Shown here: positions 24,975 to 36,576 of the stretch, one piece after another
Numbering within the stretch: the first letter of the stretch is position 1
How the letters are laid out: each line of letters opens with the position of its first letter
Source: Chimonanthus salicifolius
Taxonomy: Eukaryota > Streptophyta > Magnoliopsida > Laurales > Calycanthaceae
Assembly (NCBI GenBank): GCA_013350335.1
Contig: CM023538.1
Location: 54,294,769-54,358,768 of the forward strand
Length of the DNA: 64,000 nucleotides
Reading direction: 5' to 3'
Made by a program: the position numbers and the translations under genes
Notes under the pieces: generated by a model
Told to the model about the DNA's origin: nothing
What the model saw: the letters and a program-made list of their open reading frames with translations, nothing else
Database searches by the model: none

Positions 24975-25125
24975 TACCCCATATTGGAGGTGAGACTAAT
25001 CCCACGAATATACGAAATCAGCCCCAAGCCTTTTGTATCAGGTAAATCTGGGAGGAGTTGAATCCAAGATCTCTAGTCTAATCCTAGAAGCTTAGAGTAA
25101 CTGAGCCACCCATGCAGGTAATTGA
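24975..25125 (-). repeat. tRNA-derived SINE (second family)
   Basis: On the minus strand GGGTGGCTCAGTTACTC is a good A box (TGGCTCAGT) and TTGGATTCAACTCC, about 40 bp on, a good B box. The 3' part carries GGGATTAGTCTCACCTCC. The body differs from family S. No cloverleaf can be drawn, so this is not a working tRNA gene. Confidence 0.6.
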
Positions 25126-25320
25126 AATTAAGATTATTGACTTATAGAATAGAAAAATATTTGATCAAGTTAATTACCAAAATCCCCTTGCACCCTTAAA
25201 GACTCAAGACTCTTAAATGCTCGGTAAGTTGTGCTATGTATGGAAATTACATAAGAACTTAAGAATCATTGTCGGAAGAGGCCGCTATTTACGGCTTTTG
25301 AAGTGCCAAAAGAATTCATC

Positions 25321-25921
25321 ATATACTTGCACGTGTCTTCTTTGGTGTTATTGGTTGAAAAAAGAGAATATTCCTTTGTTGATGATTAGGTAACAAAGAT
25401 AAAAAAACTTCTAAGAGACAAACATTTTATTTCATTGATGTTCCTCCACGTATCAAAAAAGGATAAAATGAATATTTTTATGTTGCATCTTGCACATGCA
25501 ATCTTTCCACGAAGGGGAGTGCAGAAAGAGTTGTAGGAAGAGGTTTCTATTTATAGCTTTTGAAGTACCAAAAGAATCTACCATCTACTTGCACAGTGTC
25601 ATCATCAAGGATTCACCACCTACTTGTATATGTCTTATTTGGTATTATTGATTGAAAAAAGAGAATATTTCTTTGTTGTTGATTAGGTGATGGAGATAAC
25701 AAACTTCTATGAGACAATCATTTTTTTCGTTGACGTTCCTCCATGTATCAAAAAGGGACAAAAAGAATATTTTCTATCGTATCATGCACATGCATTCTTT
25801 CTACTAAGGGGAGTGTAGAAAGAGTTGCATGAAGAGGCTAATATTTATTGCTTTCGAAATACCAAAAGAATTCATCTTCTATTTGTAGGTGTCTTCATCT
25901 AGGATTCACCATCTACTTGCA
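25321..25921 (+). repeat. 295-bp tandem repeat, left block (about two units)
   Basis: Units carry CTACTTGCA-GTGTCTTC, TTGGTTGAAAAAAGAGAATA, GACGTTCCTCCA and GCACATGCATTCTTTC in order. The word TTCCTCCA occurs at 25441 and 25736, a step of 295 bp. A partial unit precedes at about 25260. No coding. Confidence 0.85.
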
Positions 25922-27302
25922 TGATGAGCACAGAAATATGATAATTTTACCCTTTAATATTTGATTAGTTAGTTCTTAAATTTTATTTATTTTATATTAT
26001 TATTGTAATATATTATAAATTCTAAAATTATATTTGTTAATATATTATATTAATTAATTTTATCTAATTAATGTATTTTTGTGTGTTTATAGGTTAGTGA
26101 TTCTTAATTGCGGGCAATCCATTGAGAAGTAACAAGAACACAAGCACAGTAGCAAGTATCCAAAACGAAGAAGGAAAAAAAAGACGAGGATAAAGGAAGG
26201 TGGCTGCGGCTCATTAAAGAAAGAAAGGAAGGAATAAAAAAAATATATAGAAAGTTGACCAGAAAATACAAATGGAATGGACGGATGACTGAGAATGGAA
26301 AGAAGCTGGGACGTAGGTGAGAATAAAAGAAAGAAAGGGAAGGACGGTGACTGAGAATTAAAAAAAAAGGAGAGCACGGCTGAAATTTAGAAACACAAAA
26401 TCGGCTGAGGTTGACGTGGGTCCCATCTGGCATTGCTTATTTTGTCTCTCCAATTCTTATAAATTGGGCACAATAGAGAGCAAAAACGAGACAGACAGTG
26501 GAGAGGCTTGGCTGAGGCAGAGAAGGAAGTTACGACATTCGCTCGGGATCTCCGACGATGGTCGAGTTATATTTCTTCATGTCTTTTTATTTTAATTCTT
26601 TCATAATGTTCGGCTAATTTTTTGTACTGAGGTTGAGGATGAAACCCCATTAATGAAATAATTCTTCTTTTATTTATTTATTTAATTCCAAATTATGTGT
26701 GTTTGATTATTTATACCTTCATCAAATTAATAGATGTTAATTATTTTTCACCATTAATGCCATGTATTTTTGGTTGCTTAATTTTTAATTAAATAAAAGT
26801 AAAACCGCTTGATTCATTGTTTTCTTTTATTTTAATTTAAATACATTGGATGCTTAGATAAATCCCTTTGATCAATTGTCTTTTAAATTAAAATAGGATA
26901 TATTGAATGCTTAGAAATTACATCTTTAAAAGCGAAGGAAAATCTGAATTTTGAACACCATATTAATGAACTTAAATGTTTAAATCTTTAAAACTGGGAA
27001 TTAATAAATAAACAATTGGAATATTATGGATTTAATGGTGGTGGAATCCGATACCTTAGTAATTTCTCTCACTTGATTTAATCTTCATTTTTAGTTATTT
27101 TAATTAATTTTGCAATTTCAATTCAATCATTCTCCTGAAAAATTGTTAACTAGGTTAAGGTTAAAATATTAAGCTTTTTAATTTGTTTTCCAGTTCATTC
27201 TAAATCAAGTCCCTATAGGGTCGACCTCGCACTTGCATATCTCTATACTTCAATTCGATTTGTGCGCTTGCGAGTAATTATAAATTTAAAATTTGCACAA
27301 CA
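25922..27302 (+). repeat. 5' LTR of the Athila-type element
   Basis: The LTR is 1381 bp and TG...CA bounded. A TATAAAT box lies near 26458. The end, with CGACCTCGCACT...GCGCTTGCGAGT, is shared with the two solo LTRs at 36938-43747 and 39270-42588. Its start TGATGAGCAC is also shared, so all three belong to one LTR superfamily, although this one is much shorter. Confidence 0.85.
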
Positions 27303-27308
27303 AGTTTT

Positions 27309-27326
27309 TGGCGCCGTTGCCGGGGA
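27309..27326 (+). other. Primer-binding site (Asp tRNA)
   Basis: TGGCGCCGTTGCCGGGGA, 6 bp after the LTR end, is the standard Athila/Tat minus-strand primer site. Confidence 0.9.
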
Positions 27327-28059
27327 CTTGGGTTTGAAACAGAGAAATAAAATTAAAAATTCTATTAATTTAATCTTTCCACTAGTTGTAGATTTAGGAA
27401 TTTTGCATCTAGATCTATGTTCATGCATATTTTTATGTGAGTTGGTGTCTTCACCTAGGTTTTGTTTGTTGATTTTTGCAAGATTTTAAATTGCACGCTT
27501 AAAAAACAAAAAAAAAATTGCAAAGCGAATACAGGCCAAGGTAAGTGTCTAAACCACTTTCTTTAAATTTTCAATTTTTCATGCATTCATATAGATTTTC
27601 TTAGGTTATCTTGCATTTATTTTATATAAAAAAATTGCATATTTAATTTGCTCATGCATTTAGGGTGTTAGTTCATGCATTAGATTAAAATTGTTTGATT
27701 ATTGTCGTCATATTTGCTTGAATCTTACAATGGTAATTTAGGCTTGCATTCACAAAAAAAAAAAAAAATTCCAAAAAGATTAGTAAAAATTGGTTCATAC
27801 ATTGTATGTTAAAAACAATCTAGAACCATCGTTTAGGGCAGTCTAGAGTCTAAGAGTTGTGTGTCAATATAGTTTTAGGGCATATTTTGTGTGGATTTTT
27901 TTGAGCGTATTTGTTCGTGTTTGTGTATACATCATTGGTCTCGTGACTCCACCAATCGCTTGGTTCGAGTTACATTGTCCATCATACCACTGATCGTTGC
28001 GTCCAGGCCCAATCATAGATATAGACAGTCCATCGTCATCACCACCACCATCACCCAAA

Positions 28060-30164
28060 ATGGCCGAAGAACAGGAAAAACCTCTTCGAGATTATTTTTC
28101 ATCGGTCATAGGCAACACACCCTCCAGCATAGTCATCCCAGCCACCAATGCCACCTATGAGCTAAAACCAGGCCTTTTACATCTCTTCCCCGCTTTCCAT
28201 GGCCTTGATCGTGAGGATCTCTACTTACACGTTAAGGAATTTTTAGAGATTTGCGCCACCATCAAACTTCAAAATGTTACTGATGAATCTATTAAATTTC
28301 GCCTCTTTCCTTTTTCTTTCAAAGAGAAAGCGAAATCATGGTTGAATTCCCTCCCCGCAAATTCCATCAACACGTGGGATCAGTTGGTCAATAAATTCTT
28401 GAATAAATTTTTCCCGATATCTAAAACGAACGCCCTCAAAACAGAAATTTCAAATTTTATTCAGAAAGAGGTGAACAATTCTCGGAATCATGGGAAAGAT
28501 TCAAGGATTTATTCAGTAAATGTCCCCATCATGGTTTTGAAACTTGGAGACTCATTCAATTTTTTATGATGGCTTAACCACAACTAGCCGTACTTTGGTC
28601 GAGTCTATGAAAAATGGGACTTTTCCAAAAGAGAGTTCAGGACAAACTTCCAAAAGAGGAGGTTTGTACGAAGTTAATAATGATTTTGAGGTTAAGGTTG
28701 CAATTACAAATCAGACTAAAAAAGTAGAGACCTTAGCAATGACTCAGAGGGTGAGTCTGTCAATGGGTGTGCAGCTTAAGGTGTGTGCCATGTGCATTAA
28801 CCCAGGACACACAATACAAACTTGTCCTTCCCTAAACACAAATCCAGAGTGCCTAGTCGAACATGCTAACGCACTAAATAATTTTGGGAAGCAACAGGGG
28901 AGTCCATTCTCTGCTACCTATAACCCCAATTGGCGGAATCACCCTAATTTCTCTTGAACTCAGAACCAGCCCATCAATCAAGGACCTCATCAGTTTCAAG
29001 CACCTAGTCAACCATTCCATTCACCTTGTCAGCCATTCCATCCATCCCAGAGTTGGTCCTATCAACTTGGTCCACAACATCATAAACCATCTCTGGAGGA
29101 TACACTGGCAACAATTCATGCAGTCCACTCAGCAAGCCTTGCAGTCAAATTCCCAAGCCATACTAAAACTTGAAACACAGATAGGGCAACTTGCAAGTGC
29201 TATCAGAGAGAGGGAAAATGGCAAATTCCCCAGTCAACCTATTACCAATCCTAAGGGTCAGTTTGAAGTGGGGCCTTCAACTACTTCTAACGTGCATCAT
29301 GGAGATGTTAAATCTATCATCACTCTTAGGTCAAGGAAAACAGTTGATAATCAGGTTAGGATGCCAGAAGAAAGACAGCAGGATAACCAAAGCCATGATC
29401 AATCTGAGCCATCAAAGGGTACTGATTGCCCGCATGAGAAGGAACCCAAAGAGTCAGTCACGACTGATTTTGTCCCAAAAGCTCCTTACCCACAGAGATT
29501 GATTCTAATTAAGAAAGGTATACCACATAGCGACGTGTTAGAGGTGTTCAAGCAAGTCCGCATAAACATTCCTCTCCTCGACGCTATTAAACAAATACCT
29601 TCTTATGTAAAATTCTTGAAAGATCTCTGTATGATAAAGAGGAAGACGAATGTTCCAAAGAAAGTATTTTTGGCTGAACATGTGAACACTATTATTCAAC
29701 AGAAAATTCCTGTCAAGTACAAGGATCCTGGAAGTCATACAATTTCTTGTGTCATTGGTGACCATTCGATCGATCGGACTTTACTTGATTTAGGAACGAG
29801 TGTTAATTTGTTGCCGTACTCTGTGTACGAGCAATTGGGGTTAGGAGAATTGAATTCCATACCTATTACACTTCAATTGGCCGATAGGTCAGTCAAAATT
29901 CCAAGAGGTGTAATAGAAGATGTTCTAATCAAGGTTGACAAGTTTTATTTTCCAGTGGACTTTATAGTCATTGATACACAACCTGTGATGAACACCCGTG
30001 GGCAAATTCCAGTAATTTTGGGTCGACGCTTCTTGGCTACCTCCAATGCAATCATTAATTGCAGGAATGGAGTGCTCAAACTGTCTTTTAGTAACATGAC
30101 TTTAGAGCTCAATGTGTTTAATTGTGGCCACCAGCCTCCAGATACAATGACCTATGTGAGGTAA
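28060..30164 (+). pseudogene. Retrotransposon gag-aspartic protease, frameshifted
   Basis: The reading starts at the ATG at 28060. The gag part has the Retrotrans_gag core with A-K-S-W-L-N-S-L-P and W-D-Q-L-V-N-K-F-L. A CCHC knuckle (C-x2-C-x4-H-x4-C) lies at 28784-28825. The block K-L-E-T-Q-I-G-Q-L-A-S follows near 29165. A retropepsin-like domain has D-L-G-T-S (usual D-L-G-A/T-S) near 29787 and later I-L-G-R-R-F-L. Breaks: frame changes near 28475-28490 and 28555-28562, a stop at 28955, and a further frame change before 29160. The final open stretch ends at 30164. No pol domain follows. It cannot make a full product as it stands. Confidence 0.85.
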
Positions 30165-30765
30165 ACATGATTAAGAGTACAATCCATGAGTCATTTCTGA
30201 ACTTTACATGTGATGACCCATTTGAGGAATGCTTATCAAATTTTGACACTAATTTTAATGAAAAAGGGGTCAAAGAAGTGAATGCTCTGCTGGAAATCAC
30301 TCCACTTTTGGAGACCAGTAAATGGATGGAAAAATTGAGTCTCTCTCCGTCAGTGTTGAAAAGCCACCTGTATTGGACCAGGATTGATTTGTATGTCTGT
30401 CGGTTGAGTCCGAATCAGTCTGTCGGTTGTGTCAATGTATCTGTAGATTTTAATTTTGTTGAGTCAGTTTAGAGTCATTGTTGTTGCGTTTGTGTTTTTG
30501 TGTCTTTGTTTTTACAGGTTTTGCATAAAGTGAGCAATCTTAGGTATTTCTCAACTCAAGTTGTTCTTTTTCTGATATTTTCTTCTAATTTGCAGGTGCA
30601 TATGTAGATTAAGGAACATTGAGGATAATATCCAATTTAAGTTTGGGGGTATTGAGGGGTTACACTGTGTTAGTTTTAAGTTAAAAAAATATTGAAAATT
30701 GAGTTAAATGTGTTAGTTTTGAGTTAAAAAAAAATTGAAAATTTTGAAAAAAATTGATTTTTTAG
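30165..30765 (+). other. Post-gag spacer of the Athila-type element
   Basis: No coding. It holds the purine tract near 30640-30660 and a 44-bp tandem duplication (about 30668-30760, GTGTTAGTTTTRAGTT... twice) ending in A-rich DNA. The join to the 295-bp repeat is abrupt at about 30766. Confidence 0.6.
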
Positions 30766-31560
30766 CATATACTTGCATGTGTCTTCTTTGGTGTTATTGG
30801 TTGAAAAAAGAGAATATTCCTTTATTGATAATTAGGTGACAAAGATAAAAAACCTTCTAAGAGACAAACATTTTCTTTCATTGACGTTCCTCCACGTATC
30901 AAAAAAAGGATAAAAGGAATATTTTTATGTTGCATCTTGCACATGCATTCTTTCTACGAAGGGGAGTGCAGAAAGAATTGTAAAAAGAGGTTGCTATTTA
31001 TAGCTTTTGAAGTACCAAAAGAATCCACCATCTACTTGCATGTGTCGTCATTAAGGATTCACCACCTACTTGTATATGTCTTATTTGGTATTATTGATTG
31101 AAAAAAGAGAATATTTCTTTGTTGATGATTAGGTGACAGAGATAACAAATTTCTATGAGACAATCATTTTTTACGTTGATCTTCCTCTATGTGTCAAAAA
31201 GGGACAAAAAAAATATTTTCTATCGTATCATGCACATGCATTCTTTCTACTTAGTGTAGAAAGAGTTGCATGAAGATGCTAACATTTATAGCTTTCGAAA
31301 TACCAAAAGAATTCACCTTCTACTTGCATGTGTCTTCATGGAGAATTCACCATCTACTTGCACTTAGTCTTCTTTGGTGTTATTTGTTGAAAAAAAAAAA
31401 GAATATTTCTTTGTTGAATGATTATCTGACAGAGATAATAAACATCTAAGAGACAATCATTTTCTTTCATTGACGTTCCTCCATGTGACAAAAAAGGATA
31501 AATGAAATATTTTCCGTGTCTCTTGCCCATTCATTTTTTTTTTTATAAAGGGGAGTGTAG
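30766..31560 (+). repeat. 295-bp tandem repeat, right block (about 2.7 units)
   Basis: TTCCTCCA-type anchors fall at 30887, 31182 and 31476 (steps 295 and 294). The first two units here match the first two left units in order and in private differences (for example TATGTTGCATCTTGC then TCTATCGTATCATGC). Confidence 0.85.
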
Positions 31561-31564
31561 AAAG

Positions 31565-32118
31565 AGATACATCTTGAATTAGGCTTTCTTGGTTCCTTTG
31601 GAGACTTCCTTCTCCAAAGGCTTTTCAAGAGCCTTTCTTTGAGGTGCTAAAATATATATGTACTCTCTTAGAAATCTTAACTAAATCAAATTATTGTTTC
31701 AAAGAAACAACTAATTCAACCAAATTATCATTCTTAAGCAAGACATCTCTCTCATAAACACACATTAAAATTGGATCGTTTCATTAAAATGATGATCATT
31801 AAAAATCCGACCAACAAATGTATATTTCTATAGCTGAGGGACATTAAAAGCTTGGAAGTCAAACCAATCCTACGAGTATAAGTTGTCCAAGAGTTGGGTC
31901 TTGTCATGCTTACATATAAGTTGTCCAAGAGTTGGGTCTTGTCATGCTTACATTATAGGGTTGTGATAAAGGGAAAATAAGTTTTTCATGAATTCATGGC
32001 TTTGATTTGATAATCTCATACTCTTAAGCCAACTCTATCTTTGAAAAAGAAAATAACAAAAACTAATATTTAAATCGAACAATAATTTTAATATATCATA
32101 ACACCCACCCCCTTCAAA
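31565..32118 (-). mobile_element. Copia-like 3' LTR with purine tract
   Basis: On the minus strand, TTTGAAGGGGGTGGG (32118-32104) is a classic polypurine tract directly followed by an LTR start TGTTATGATATATT at 32103. The LTR probably runs down to about 31565. Inside it a 38-bp unit is tandemly doubled at 31880-31955. The adjoining interior (32119-32330) resembles the interior at 17648-17830, so this is the same family as the copia-like element near 18 kb. Confidence 0.6.
31880..31955. repeat. 38-bp tandem duplication
   Basis: AAGTTGTCCAAGAGTTGGG starts both units (31880, 31918), which are nearly identical, so the duplication is recent. It lies inside the copia-like LTR. Confidence 0.9.
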
Positions 32119-35100
32119 CTCAAGTTCGTCACCACTTGAGTTTACAGTATTGAATCGAATTACTGGTAACTAGATAATTCAATGGTCAGATGATGTTATC
32201 CAGTAGCAGAATTAACACATCGACGGTGGAGATGTGATGAGGAAGCCAATGATAGAACCAACATACCATATGTACAATCTTCGAAGGTAATATATCGATG
32301 ATATGTGATCACATTGACTCAAAAAAAAAAAATTTATTAAAAAATAAAAAAATATATTGGTTGTATGATAGGTCAAAAAGTACAAAATACACCTGCAAAT
32401 TGGACCATGACTCTAATCCATTATTCTGATCATAAATGTTGCTAAATGCAAATTAGGCTTGGCCTAATCAAGTAGTACATGCATAGTTATTGTTGGATAA
32501 GCCTTCCCTCCAACATCCCATGCTCTGTCATTGTTGCAACAAACTGAAGGACGATGTCACCTTTCATCTATTATTGCCATTGATAAAGACCTCATTTCCA
32601 ATTTGACAGAGATAAGACTTCACATGGGTCAGTATTTTTGGGCCCAATTATCAGGTCCAGATCTAGCCCACAGGCATAAAAGTTGAGCTCGGCCATGCAA
32701 TTATTTGCATCTTATTCGGCAGGCAATGCCATTTTTAATTTCTTCATCTGCACTGAAGTATGTAGTTAAACCTCAATGACAAGGCCCAGTTCATTAGCTA
32801 TTGTTCCCAATGATGTTCTATTTAACAACTGATATGCACTTGTGTTTTCTTGTGAAATTAATGGCTCCAATAGGTTTATGGGATAGGTAGACCCAGAGAG
32901 AATGTTCACCAAATATGCTAACTGAGATAATACATACCGACCTCCGATAGTTTTCACATAAACAGGATGATTCGACGGACGGGTCTTGCATTGAATTGAC
33001 AGAGCTCTCAAAATTGTGCCATAGAATCAGGGTTAAGTCCAGCCGGTGAACTTAAAAAGTCGACGCAAACCTCATCTAAAAGAGAGATGGGCTGAATCTG
33101 GGTTTGCCACCAAATATGTGACACTAGACACATTCTAATTTGATGAATTGCAGTGATAGTGATAGTCTGGTGACTTCCAACCCATTTCTTGAATAGGGCC
33201 TAATATAGCGAATTTTGGGACTATCTTGACTTTGAGGCTAAAATCTTTGGTAAGAGACTAGCAGATAAGTTGGGCAAAGCCCACTAATCATGAAATCAAA
33301 CTTTGAAAAGGCCCATGCCTGGACCTATTAACTCACACTTCCTTTTACTTGATGAATCCGAATTACTAGTAGGTGAAAAGTTTATGGTGACATGCTGTCT
33401 GATGGGTATCCTCAGTTTATAGGCCCAAATCAACTAGTCTAATATTAGCCCTGACTTAAACTAGATTCATGAGAAGATGGCTGGATTTAGTCCATTATAT
33501 TTTGAAACTTTGTTGGTACCTGTCACCAACCTCGTTCGATGCTAAGATGGGTCTGGGCCTAAGTCGAACATTTGTTAAGAGGTCTGGGCAGGTTAGAACC
33601 AACGCAGCATATATTTCTAGAGATAAGTACCGTTAGAGCCAGCATCATTGTCATCATTATTTTCACTATAATTATCATCAAGCCTTTTAATCTTGACTAA
33701 CCAAATTATTGTTCATAAGCTGATTATGTTAGAAAACCATGACTTGATAATATTCTTGAAGTAAAACTCACTAGCTTTTGAGAGGTGAATGTCTCAAAAT
33801 ATTATATGGAATCATTGGTTTTTCAAATTAATCGACGTCCGCCTTTCTATCAACAAATTGTACAAATAAGATTATAAGAATTACCAAACCGATTTAACCT
33901 TTGGACAATCCCCCCACTTGGGTTTGAACCGGTTTTAGTATTTTCAGATCTCTATCTTTTTTACTCTTTCTTTACTTCCCCTTCCCCTTCCCCTTGTAGG
34001 GTTTGAGATGCCATGAAAATGACCTCAACAGCTTGAAGATAAAAGAGTGATCCCCTTTAGAAGAAGATGGCGGAAACATAAGAGAATGGAATTGATATTA
34101 CACGGTTTTTGAACACTTGTATGACACAATATGCAGTAGATCAAGTGTGTCTTGGGTAAGTAAAGCCAAACAGATAATAGGATGGTTCTAAAGATGAATA
34201 ATCACAGCAAATCAATTGGAGTAGTGATGGATTCATAAAAAAACTCTATATCTGAATTTACGGTCTATTAAGAATCATCATGATTGAACTAATCAAGTTA
34301 TGAATCACAAAAGTTTAATATTAAATAATAATTTAAATCATCAATTACTGAATCCATTTAAGATCATTACTTGATTGCCAAATATTTGAACATATAATTT
34401 TTCAATAGACCCTTCAATACATCAATTGATACACTGTAATCCTAAAGTCCTAAGTATGCACGTAAGAAATTTTTTAGGTGATATATCACTTTTTAACGAT
34501 TACGCTATATATTTAAGTGAGTGGATAAAATTCACATGTATTTGGCTAGTGAAAGAAAAAGCCTGGTTCTAAAATTTGACTTAGACTCATAAAATCATAC
34601 TTGATCTTGATCTGATAGGATTTAAATTTGTTTGAATATCCATTCTGCTTCAGTTTGGGGTACAAGAAACAGTTGGTCGATACAGACGGCCATTATATCC
34701 GTATCGGCTGCAATAAGCCAATCGATACACATCTGTCCATCATCTATCTGCACTCGTTCTTCACTTGTCCATACCCCCAACTACTCATGCATTGCGATTG
34801 TCAGCTTTCATTTTCTCAATAAATCAGTCTATACACAATGTATCGATCGTATATTTTACATGTGCTTCAAGAAGAGGAAGAGAAGACTAACAGGAGAGTA
34901 ATTTGAAAGATGTTCAAAATAAAAGCAACAGCAAAAAGGGAGTAATTTACCCCACAAGAGGAATTTGTGCTTGGACCAAGAAGAAATAGTGGACAGTCAC
35001 ATCTGACAACAAAAGGTAATTTCATAAAAGGAAGAATGATTTGAAATAAAAGTGAAAAATAAGTCTCACATGCAATGTAATAATGGCAATGTCTGGGTAC

Positions 35101-35154
35101 AAAACGGAGAGTATGAAGCTTTCAATGCAAAATGGTGAGAAAAGGAAACTGGTC
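32119..35154. other. Repeat-derived intergenic DNA, no gene supported
   Basis: It includes the copia-like interior start (32119-32330) and a dispersed repeat copy at 33725-33840 that resembles 21-115. A palindromic CGGCYGATA-type cluster lies at 34672-34735. An 81-codon open frame on the minus strand at 33011-32766 has good composition, but I recognise no family and see no splice context; I do not call it a gene. Confidence 0.4.
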
Positions 35155-35285
35155 TTATCCGAATATTGGCCGATATATCGAAATATTGGTTATTTGAAAA
35201 AAAAAAATTAAAAAGAGAAAAAAATATCAACCGAAAATGAGATATCGGTCGATATATCATATCAGCTGATATATCAGCTGAGATT
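35155..35285. repeat. Dispersed palindromic ATATCGGYCGATAT repeat
   Basis: ATATTGGCCGATATATCG, ATATCGGTCGATATATCA and ATATCAGCTGATATATCAG occur within 130 bp. Each is nearly its own complement. Confidence 0.55.
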
Positions 35286-35719
35286 ATTTTTTCGACCCTG
35301 GTCTTCCATTTGTTGGAATAGAATAAATGGTGATTGAGCTCCTGTAATCATCTTTCCATTGACCTCTTTACATATTTTGCCAGCTTTACATCTTACCATT
35401 GCTGTATTACGATAACTAACTCGAATAATCATTACTTTGATTGTGATATGCTGCACTGTTGAATGTTGATCATCATCATTATACAAATATCTTGTCACCC
35501 AACATAGATTTGGAAAGTTTGAATGTTGACAAGAAGCTTGTAGAATGTGAATAGTGAAAGTGAAGATTCCAGTTTAAGATGGTAAAACTAAGCGCGGCAC
35601 TTATAGAAAAAAGATGAAGAAATAAGAAAATATTTTCTAATCGAGATTTATTATCAACTCACAATGTTGATGTTAATGCATGGTGTATTATTGAGACTCA
35701 CAAATGGCAGTGATTAATC

Positions 35720-35895
35720 CAAAAGGGTTGGAGTGAGGGTCAGAAATTTGTCTTACGAAGAGAGAGCTGTGAGTTCGATTTCTATTTTACCCTAAAGGGC
35801 TACTCCCAATGGAGTTACCCGATGCGTGTGGGTAAAGAGACTTGCACATACTTCCAACTACCCAATGATTAGTCAGGTTAGTTCAACAATTTAAT
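35720..35895 (+). repeat. tRNA-derived SINE copy (family S)
   Basis: AGGGTTGGAGTGAGGGTCAG (A-box-like), GTGAGTTCGATTTC (B-box-like), CTACTCCCAATGGAGTTACC and GACTTGCACATACTTCC...AATGATTAGTCAGG follow in family order. It is one of the best-preserved copies. Confidence 0.75.
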
Positions 35896-36004
35896 AAATG
35901 ATTTATCATAGCCCTGAGTTAGATTGACTCATTTATATTTATTTTGATTGGACCAATCTCTTTCAATAAGTATATCATCTCCAGTTGGGTTAGTTAATTG
36001 AACA

Positions 36005-36195
36005 AATAGTTTTAATATAGTGAAGTTGGTTGACAGTCAAGAACTCGCCTTAGATACAGGAAGTCTTGAGTTCAAATCATTTTCAACACAAAAAGGGTTA
36101 CTCTCTATAGTTCTACATGTTGTGTGTGGATAGGGAGGTTTCCACACGCCCCAATGATTATTTAGGTGCTTTAAGAGGCCTTGATACCTTGATCT
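36005..36195 (+). repeat. tRNA-derived SINE copy (family S)
   Basis: AAGTTGGTTGACAGTCAAGA (A box), CTTGAGTTCAAATC (B box), GTTACTCTCTATAGTT and CCAATGATTATTTAGGTGCTTTAAGAGG follow in order. It ends just before a (TA)n(GA)n tract and the TRIM-like element A. Confidence 0.75.
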
Positions 36196-36370
36196 TATAT
36201 ATATATATAGAGAGAGTGTGTGTAACGACCCGCTCTTCCAAGGCATGCGTTGTTTCAACTCTACTCGGCTCGGTATAATATTGTCTGCTCTGGGCCCACA
36301 GATGGGTGGGGCCCACACAACTTTGTTCTGGGCTTGGCTCACAAGGATAGGCCCAAAACATGTTATCCTG

Positions 36371-36576
36371 GTATCAGAGTACACAGCGAAGATATTGTCT
36401 TCTTTGGGCCCCACACCCTCAAGGTTTTGTTCCAGCGTGTGGCACACAACCCACACGCAGACGCGTTATCCGTGTATCAGAGTGCACAGTGGAAGATATT
36501 GTCCTCTTTGGGCCCCACACCCTCAAGGTTTTGTTCCGGCGTGTGGCACACGGCCCACACCCAGACACGTTATACC
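36371..36576. repeat. 103-bp tandem duplication inside the LTR of element A
   Basis: GTATCAGAGTRCACAGYGAAG begins both units (36371 and 36474). The other LTR of the element has a single copy, so the doubling occurred after insertion or distinguishes the two LTRs. Confidence 0.8.

Larger units (their letters stand above)
25922..30765 (+). mobile_element. Athila-type Ty3/gypsy element, gag-protease only, 3' LTR missing
   Basis: The 5' LTR is 25922-27302 (starts TGATGAGCAC, ends TTTGCACAACA). It is followed by a primer-binding site TGGCGCCGTTGCCGGGGA at 27309-27326, which complements the 3' end of Asp tRNA as is usual in Athila/Tat elements. A broken gag-protease reading region follows, then AAGTTTGGGGGTATTG near 30640, an Athila-type purine tract/spacer. 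Reverse transcriptase, RNase H and integrase are absent, and so is a 3' LTR. The sequence passes directly into the 295-bp repeat at about 30766. The missing pol may be ancestral (non-autonomous form) or a deletion. Confidence 0.85.

Noticed and set aside
24975..25125. Possible tRNA gene (good A and B boxes)
   Set aside because: No acceptor stem or anticodon arm can be paired; the boxes belong to a SINE head.
25321..31560. Regular repeats that might suggest a CRISPR-like array
   Set aside because: Units are 295 bp, contiguous without spacers, and in plant nuclear DNA: a satellite-type tandem repeat.
32766..33011. 81-codon open frame, minus strand
   Set aside because: Reasonable composition but no family recognised, no splice sites or promoter, and surrounded by repeat DNA. 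A protein database search would settle it.
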